Assembly: GCF_038433135.1 (NCBI RefSeq)
Contig: NZ_JBCDMV010000024.1
Coordinates: 1-64,000, forward strand
Direction of reading: 5' to 3'
Source of the DNA: Luteococcus sp038433135
Lineage (GTDB): Bacteria; Actinomycetota; Actinomycetes; Propionibacteriales; Propionibacteriaceae
Length of the DNA stretch: 64,000 nt
This document shows, one piece after another, positions 58,756-64,000 of the stretch. The position numbers and the translations under genes were made by a program. Numbering within the stretch: the stretch's first letter is position 1; each line of letters opens with the position of its first letter. A model generated the notes under the pieces. It was not told where the DNA came from. It ran no database searches and saw only the letters and a program-made list of their open reading frames with translations.

Positions 58756-60081
58756 ATGAGCAACGAGCCGCAGGACCAGGCCCCCCGCCCCGACGAGGAG
58801 GCGCAGCCCGGGCAGAACCCGTCGAGCGCCGGCGGCGGAGCCCACCCCGTCGAACGTCACAGCGACGACTCGGCGATCAACCCCGCCTGGCAGCCGCCCC
58901 ACGCGGCGCCCCGTCAGCAGCCCCCGGTGGTGCCATGGAATGCGCCCGCTGTCTCCCCTGCCCCCCAGCAGACCGGCTGGTTCCGCAAGGGCTTCGGGCT
59001 GGGCGCCGGCGGGGCGCTCGGCGCCGGCGGCGTACTACTGGGGCTCTCCCTGGTGGGCTCCATCCTGGGCGCGATGGCGCTGGCCGGGATCGGTGCCGCG
59101 ATGGGTGACATGGGCAAGGCCAGCGCCGACACCACCACCTACGAAACCGTGTGGGGCAAGGATTCCGCCAAGAAGACCCTGCGCGCCATCGACGTCCGTG
59201 GCGCCATCATGGCCGGTGGCGACCAGGGCATGGGACTGTCCCAGTCCACCTACGGCTACGAGGTGGCCGACACCATCGACAAGATCGAGAAGGACGACGT
59301 GGACGGGCTGGTGCTGCGGATGGACACCCCCGGCGGCACCATCAACGGTTCCCGGGCGATTGGCGAGGCGATCATCCGCTACCGGGAACGTACCGGGCAC
59401 AAGGTGATCGCCGTCGTGGAGGGGATGAGCGCCTCGGGCGGCATGTTCGCGATGGCCCCGGCCGACAAGATCATCGCCGACCACGGCACCCTGATCGGCT
59501 CGATCGGCGTGATCAGCGGCCCCTTCGAGCAGTACAAGGACGTCAAGGCCACCGACGGCGGGCTGCTGGGCGGCGGCGTGACCACCACTGGCGGCATCAC
59601 CAGTGAATACATCACGCAGGGCAAGGGCAAGGACTTCGGCAACCCCTACCGCGCCATGACCGCCGAGGAACGCAAGGTGTGGACCGACGGGCTGGCCGCG
59701 GAGTACGCCGGCTTCACCAGCTGGGTGGCACAGCACCGCAAGATTCCCGAGGCGACGATCCGCAATGACCTGGGCGCGCACATCTTCGATCCAGAGACGG
59801 CCAAGAGCAAGAAACTGGTCGACGACGTGATGGGCCGCAACGAGGCCTACCGCGAGGCCGCCAAGGTGAACGGCCTGGATCCCGACGACACCAAGATGGA
59901 GGCCGCGTCGATGCCCAGTTTCATGCGCAGCCTGCTGGGCGCCGAGGCCCGGATCTACGGCCAGGCGCCCGCGGCGACCGCCCAGAACGGGCAGCCGCCG
60001 CAGGTGACCAGCGTGATCTGCACCGGCCGTCCGCAGGTGCTGGTGTGGAACGGGCCCACCAAGCAGTTCTGCGGCCGCTGA
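58756..60081 (+). CDS. S49 family signal peptide peptidase (SppA-like)
   Basis: A 441-residue protein from ATG at 58756 (AAGGA 6 nt upstream; ATG at 58750 also possible). A Pro/Gln-rich cytosolic N-terminus of ~75 residues precedes a Gly/Ala-rich transmembrane segment (GALGAGGVLLGLSLVGSILG). The protease domain has LVLRMDTPGGTINGSRAIGE, the nucleophile region VEGMSASGGMFAMAPADKII and GTLIGSIGVISGP. The Lys of the dyad is probably in AKSKKLVDDV. It degrades leftover signal peptides at the membrane. It converges on metH with 1 bp between the stops. Confidence 0.88.
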   Translation: MSNEPQDQAPRPDEEAQPGQNPSSAGGGAHPVERHSDDSAINPAWQPPHAAPRQQPPVVPWNAPAVSPAPQQTGWFRKGFGLGAGGALGAGGVLLGLSLVGSILGAMALAGIGAAMGDMGKASADTTTYETVWGKDSAKKTLRAIDVRGAIMAGGDQGMGLSQSTYGYEVADTIDKIEKDDVDGLVLRMDTPGGTINGSRAIGEAIIRYRERTGHKVIAVVEGMSASGGMFAMAPADKIIADHGTLIGSIGVISGPFEQYKDVKATDGGLLGGGVTTTGGITSEYITQGKGKDFGNPYRAMTAEERKVWTDGLAAEYAGFTSWVAQHRKIPEATIRNDLGAHIFDPETAKSKKLVDDVMGRNEAYREAAKVNGLDPDDTKMEAASMPSFMRSLLGAEARIYGQAPAATAQNGQPPQVTSVICTGRPQVLVWNGPTKQFCGR

Positions 60082-60082
60082 G

Positions 60083-63000
60083 TCACTTCGCGTTGAAGTA
60101 CTTCGCCTCCGGGTGGTGCACCACGATCGCGTCGGTGGACTGCTCGGGGTGGAGCTGCAACTCCTCGCTCAGTTCGACGCCGATCCGCCATGGCTCCAGC
60201 AGCTCGACCAGCTTGGCGCGATCCTCCAGCTCCGGGCAGGCCGGGTAGCCGAAGGAGTAGCGCGAGCCGCGGTAGTCCTGCTTCTGGATGGCCTCGTCGA
60301 CGTCGGACAGGGTGGCGGCGTAGCCGAGTTCCTCGCGGGTGCGGGCATGCCAGAGCTCCGCCAGGGCTTCGGTGAGCTGGACGCTCAGCCCGTGCAGTTC
60401 CAGGTAGTCCCGGTAGGAGTTCGCCTCGAAGAGCTTCTGGGTCTCCCGGGCGACGGCCGAGCCCATGGTGACCAGCTGCATCGGCAGCACGTCGGGGCCG
60501 AACTGGTCGAATTCGGCCTTGTCCCGGAAGAAGTCGGCCAAGCACAGCCGACGATCGCGCCGCTGCCGGGGGAAGGTGAACCGGGTCAGTTCGCGGCCGT
60601 GGTCGTCGGGGTCCAGCACGATCAGCGACTCGTCGGCGGAGTAGACCGGCCAGTAGCCGTGCACCACCGCGAATTCGGCCAGTGAATCGGTCTTGACCCG
60701 GTCCAGCCACATCCGCAGCCGCGGCCGGCCCTCGGTCTGGACAAGTTCCTCGTAGGAGGCACCGTCCTCCCCGCGGCCCGGCTTGAGCCCCCACTGGCCC
60801 AGGAAGGTGGCGCGCTCGTCCAGCCATTCGACCACCTCTGCCAGCTGGATTCCCTTGACCACCCGGCTGCCCCAGAACGGCGGGGTGGGGACGTCCACTC
60901 CCCCGTCGGGCGTGGGACGGGCGACGTCGGAGCGCATACCCAGCTCGGGTTCGGCGATCTCCACCGCCGGGCCCTTGGGGATGCGTCGGGGCTTGATCTC
61001 GGGCAGTTTCGCGCCGGGCTCACCGCGCTTGACGGCCATCACGGCGTCCATCAGCGCCAATCCCTCGAAGGCGTCCTTGGCGTAGCGCACCTCGCCGGAG
61101 AACTGCTCGTTCAGGTCGTGTTCGACGAAGGCCCGGGTCAGCGCTGCGCCGCCCAGCATCACCGGGTACTTGGTGCCCAGCCCCAACTGATCCAGTTCGG
61201 CCAGGTTGTCCTTCATCACCATGGTGGACTTCACCAGCAGCCCGCTCATCCCGATGGCGTCGGCCTTGGACTTCTCCGCGGCCTCGACGATGGCGCTGAT
61301 CGGCTGCTTGATGCCCAGGTTCACCACGGAGTAGCCGTTGTTGCTCACGATGATGTCGACCAGGTTCTTGCCGATGTCGTGCACGTCGCCCTTGACCGTG
61401 GCCAGCACGATGGTGCCCTTGCCGGAGCTGTCGTCGGTCACCTCCATGTGCGGTTCCAGATAGGCGACGGCGGTTTTCATCACCTCGGCGGACTGCAGCA
61501 CGAAGGGCAGCTGCATCTGGCCCGAACCGAACAGGTCACCGACCACCTTCATCCCGGCCAGCAGGTCCTCATTGATGATCTCCAGCGCCGGCTTGCTGGC
61601 CATCGCCTCGTCCAGGTCGGCCTCCAGGCCCTTGGCCTCGCCGTCGATGATCCGACGCTGCAGCCGCTCGGCCAGCGGCAGGGCGGCGAGTTCGGCGGCG
61701 CGGGAGGCACGCATGTCGGCGGCCTTCACACCCTCGAAGAGTTCCAGGAAGCGCTGCAGCGGGTCGTAGCCCGGATCTGTCTCGGTGGCCGGGCGACGAC
61801 GGTCGTGCACCAGGTCGAGCGCCACCTCGCGCTGCTCATCGGGAATCCGGTCCATCGGCATGATCTTGGCCGCGTGCACGATGGCCGAATCCAGCCCGGC
61901 CTGCACGCATTCGTGCAGGAAGACCGAGTTGAGCACGATCCGGGCGGCAGGGTTCAGGCCAAACGAGATGTTGGAGACGCCCAGGGTGGTCCGCACGCCC
62001 GGGTAGCGACGCTTGAGTTCCCGGATGGCGTCGATGGTCTCCAACCCGTCGCGACGGGTCTCCTCCTGGCCGGTGGCGATCGGGAAGGTGAGGCAGTCCA
62101 CGAGGATATCGCCCACCTCCATGCCCCAGTTCTGCGTCAGGTCATCGATCAGTCGGCTGGCGACGCGCACCTTCCACTCGGCGGTCCGGGCCTGGCCCTC
62201 CTCGTCGATGGTCAGAGCGACGACGGCGGCGCCGTGCTCGCGGACGATCGGCATCACCCGGGCGTAGCGGCTGGTGGGGCCGTCGCCGTCCTCGAAGTTC
62301 ACCGAGTTGATCACGCAGCGCCCGGCCAGGGTCTCCAGCCCGGCCTCGATCACCTCGGGTTCGGTGGAGTCCAGCATGATCGGCAGGGTGACGGCGGTGC
62401 TGAACCGGCTGGCCAGCTCGCGCATGTCCTTGGCGCCGTCGCGGCCGACGTAGTCGGTGCAGAGATCCAGCAGGTGGGCGCCGTCGCGGATCTGCGCCTT
62501 GGCGATCTCGGTGCACTCGTCGAGGTTGCCGGCCAGCATGGCCTCGCGGAAGGCCTTGGAGCCGTTGGCATTGGTGCGCTCGCCGATGGACAGGTAGCTG
62601 GCATCCTGCGCGAAGGGTACCTCGGTGTACAGGCTGGAGACGCCGTTGACGTGCTCGGGGGTGCGGGCGACGACCTCTCGACCGCCCACCGTGTCGTTGA
62701 GGAGCCGGATGTGCTCGGGGGTGGTGCCGCAGCAGCCACCGACGACGCTCAGGCCGTAGTCACTGGTGAAGCGGTCCAGTGCGGTGGCCAGTCCTTGGGC
62801 ATCCAGCGGATAGGTCGCCCCGTCGGGGCCGAGCACGGGCAGGCCAGCATTGGGCATGCAGCCGACGCCGGCACGGGAGTGCTTGGCCAGGTGGCGCAGG
62901 TGTTCGCTCATCTCGGCCGGGCCGGTGGCGCAGTTCAGGCCGATCACGTCGACACCGAGCGGTTCGATCGCGGTGAGTGCGGCGCCGATCTCGCTGCCCA

Positions 63001-63604
63001 GCAGCATGGTGCCGGTGGTCTCGACCGTGATGTTCACGAAGATCGGCAGGTCGATGCCCGCCGCGGCGCGGGCCCGCTTGGTGGCGATGATGGCGGCCTT
63101 GGCCTGCAGCAGGTCCTGGCAGGTCTCGATCTGCACGGCGTCGATCCCGCCGTCGATCATGGCGGTGACCTGGCGCTGGTAGGCGTCGCGGATGGCCGCG
63201 AAGGTGATGTGGCCCAGGGTGGGCAGCTTCGTGCCGGGGCCGACCGAACCGAGCACGAAGCGCGGCTTGTCCGGGGTGCTGAACTCGTCAGCGACCCGAC
63301 GGGCGATCCGGGCCGACGCCTCGGCCAGCTCCTCGATCCGGTCGCTGATGCCGTACTCCCCCAGCGCCGCCAGGTTGGTGCCGAAGGTGTTGGTCTCCAC
63401 CAGGTCCGCCCCGGCCTCGAAGTAGGCGCGGTGGATGGCCTCGATCACGTCCGGCCGAGTGACCGAGAGCACCTCATTGCAGCCCTCGAGGTTCTCGAAG
63501 TCCTCCATCGTCAGGTCGACGGCCTGCAGCATCGTGCCCATCGCCCCGTCGGCCACGAGGACGCGATGGTGCAGCAGGTCACGGAGTGCAGGTGTGGAAG
63601 TCAT
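60083..63604 (-). CDS. metH: cobalamin-dependent methionine synthase
   Basis: A 1173-residue protein. Domains in order: homocysteine-binding (VETNTFGTNLAALGEYGI, GLNCATGPAEMSEHLR and VVGGCCGTTPEHIRLL with the zinc cysteines), pterin-binding (SIGERTNANGSKAFREAML, DLCTDYVGRDG), cap, B12-binding (KGDVHDIGKNLVDII, the DxHxxG motif), and the activation domain (FGYPACPELEDRAKLVELL). It methylates homocysteine from 5-methyl-THF, completing the route begun by MetX and MetY. Slightly shorter than E. coli MetH (1227). No B12 riboswitch was seen upstream. Confidence 0.97.
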   Translation of the reverse strand: MTSTPALRDLLHHRVLVADGAMGTMLQAVDLTMEDFENLEGCNEVLSVTRPDVIEAIHRAYFEAGADLVETNTFGTNLAALGEYGISDRIEELAEASARIARRVADEFSTPDKPRFVLGSVGPGTKLPTLGHITFAAIRDAYQRQVTAMIDGGIDAVQIETCQDLLQAKAAIIATKRARAAAGIDLPIFVNITVETTGTMLLGSEIGAALTAIEPLGVDVIGLNCATGPAEMSEHLRHLAKHSRAGVGCMPNAGLPVLGPDGATYPLDAQGLATALDRFTSDYGLSVVGGCCGTTPEHIRLLNDTVGGREVVARTPEHVNGVSSLYTEVPFAQDASYLSIGERTNANGSKAFREAMLAGNLDECTEIAKAQIRDGAHLLDLCTDYVGRDGAKDMRELASRFSTAVTLPIMLDSTEPEVIEAGLETLAGRCVINSVNFEDGDGPTSRYARVMPIVREHGAAVVALTIDEEGQARTAEWKVRVASRLIDDLTQNWGMEVGDILVDCLTFPIATGQEETRRDGLETIDAIRELKRRYPGVRTTLGVSNISFGLNPAARIVLNSVFLHECVQAGLDSAIVHAAKIMPMDRIPDEQREVALDLVHDRRRPATETDPGYDPLQRFLELFEGVKAADMRASRAAELAALPLAERLQRRIIDGEAKGLEADLDEAMASKPALEIINEDLLAGMKVVGDLFGSGQMQLPFVLQSAEVMKTAVAYLEPHMEVTDDSSGKGTIVLATVKGDVHDIGKNLVDIIVSNNGYSVVNLGIKQPISAIVEAAEKSKADAIGMSGLLVKSTMVMKDNLAELDQLGLGTKYPVMLGGAALTRAFVEHDLNEQFSGEVRYAKDAFEGLALMDAVMAVKRGEPGAKLPEIKPRRIPKGPAVEIAEPELGMRSDVARPTPDGGVDVPTPPFWGSRVVKGIQLAEVVEWLDERATFLGQWGLKPGRGEDGASYEELVQTEGRPRLRMWLDRVKTDSLAEFAVVHGYWPVYSADESLIVLDPDDHGRELTRFTFPRQRRDRRLCLADFFRDKAEFDQFGPDVLPMQLVTMGSAVARETQKLFEANSYRDYLELHGLSVQLTEALAELWHARTREELGYAATLSDVDEAIQKQDYRGSRYSFGYPACPELEDRAKLVELLEPWRIGVELSEELQLHPEQSTDAIVVHHPEAKYFNAK

Positions 63605-63719
63605 ACCCCCAGACTAGGGCGGTGTGACAGACCTCACTCACCAGTGACAATCCGCGGACGGGCCCGGGCGCCCCCTGCAACGTCCACGCCGAGCCGGGAG
63701 AGCCCGGTCACAACGGCAA

Positions 63720-63765
63720 GTAGGGACGATGGGCCTGCCCTTGTGGGCTGGCGCATCGTCCCTAC
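63720..63765 (-). terminator. terminator after the right-edge gene
   Basis: Strong hairpin: GTAGGGACGATG (63720-63731) pairs with CATCGTCCCTAC (63754-63765), and inner GCCTGCCC/GGGCTGGC arms close on a TTGT loop. It lies 10 bp past the stop of the leftward gene cut by the right edge, upstream of metH. Confidence 0.9.
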
Positions 63766-63774
63766 ACCACCATG

Positions 63775-64000
63775 CTATTGCTTGACGCCATAGCAGGCGA
63801 GCTTGCCTTCAACGTCCAGGACGATCAACCGACGGATCTTCCGTTGGTGGTGGAATCTCTCCTCGCACTGAGCGATCGCGATGTCCTCCGCGAGTGCGCA
63901 TCGAGCGAGGTCTATGACCAGTTGGTCACATTGCTTCCCTCCGCGTCGAAAATGATAGGAGATCGTGTTCTTGGCAGAAGCCCTCTTGGGCGCCTTGAAC
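63775..64000 (-). CDS. partial CDS cut by the right edge, unknown
   Basis: The last 74 codons of a leftward gene whose start lies beyond the window, ending in TAG at 63777-63775. The visible part begins FKAPKRASAKNTISYHFRRG, continues KQCDQLVIDLARCALAEDIA, and ends IRRLIVLDVEGKLACYGVKQ. It is less GC-rich than its neighbours and contains no recognised domain. The hairpin just after the stop supports a real gene. Confidence 0.6.
   Translation of the reverse strand, partial: FKAPKRASAKNTISYHFRRGGKQCDQLVIDLARCALAEDIAIAQCEERFHHQRKIRRLIVLDVEGKLACYGVKQ

Noticed and set aside
63605..63720. Cobalamin or SAM riboswitch upstream of metH
   Set aside because: The conserved B12-box and SAM-riboswitch cores are not visible in the leader; only the terminator of the upstream gene is clear.
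61118..63793. 891-codon open frame on the plus strand opposite metH
   Set aside because: Mirror of the metH codon pattern; no ribosome site and no protein-like motifs.

Overview
The window is high-GC, gene-dense DNA from an actinobacterium. Markers are RbpA, Pup/Dop/ARC, a MetY-MetX-MetW set, a separate Lnt and polyprenol-phosphate-mannose synthase pair, RNase J, DUF3054 and PGPGW membrane proteins, and an actinobacterial-type rRNA leader. Pupylation genes without proteasome subunits, together with overall gene content, make a Propionibacteriaceae-like organism plausible. That placement is inference; no rRNA lies inside the window.

Layout. 1-625: leftward rRNA leader with two tandem promoters and an antitermination box (the 16S gene lies beyond the left edge), plus a 38-bp tandem repeat. 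626-8517: leftward genes for an App1-type phosphatase, lipid kinase, NUDIX hydrolase, HhH-GPD protein, lipoproteins, dihydrolipoyl dehydrogenase and a secreted alkaline phosphatase. 8781-18330: HTH-MurA fusion, 2H phosphoesterase, pyridoxal kinase, glycerophosphodiesterase, rbpA behind a SigR/SigH-type promoter, the fxsA-ppm-lnt-lrp run, and a 5'-3' exonuclease. 18311-22251: overlapping metY-metX-metW operon with a divergent TetR gene and a candidate operator between them. 22279-33335: SRPBCC and SPFH proteins, secreted proteins, prfC, rnj, a xylulokinase-like kinase and an M23 peptidase.

33.4-46.1 kb is an accessory stretch. It carries drug-efflux-type MFS genes with TetR or MerR regulators, a TetR/hydrolase cluster, a UV-endonuclease-family protein, an SDR, a MOSC protein, and five broken genes (EamA fragment, HepT fragment, DUF3841 with an in-frame TGA, a frameshifted serine beta-lactamase-family gene, and a multiply broken gene). 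It ends at the 3' side of a tRNA-Pro(GGG), as expected for an old tRNA-associated island, although no integrase was found.

46.3-64 kb returns to core genes: an SSS symporter with a small partner, then the leftward run dop-pup-tyrA-cmk-plsC-der, a 113-bp element with long terminal inverted repeats, and the leftward run HAD-TrmI fusion - ARC ATPase - small GNAT-like protein. SppA, cobalamin-dependent MetH and a gene cut by the right edge follow. Pup, Dop and ARC are present, but prcB/prcA are absent from their usual place beside pup, and ARC has no C-terminal proteasome-docking tripeptide. This suggests pupylation without a 20S proteasome. Sulfur-amino-acid genes (MetX, MetY, MetW, MetH) occur at two sites.
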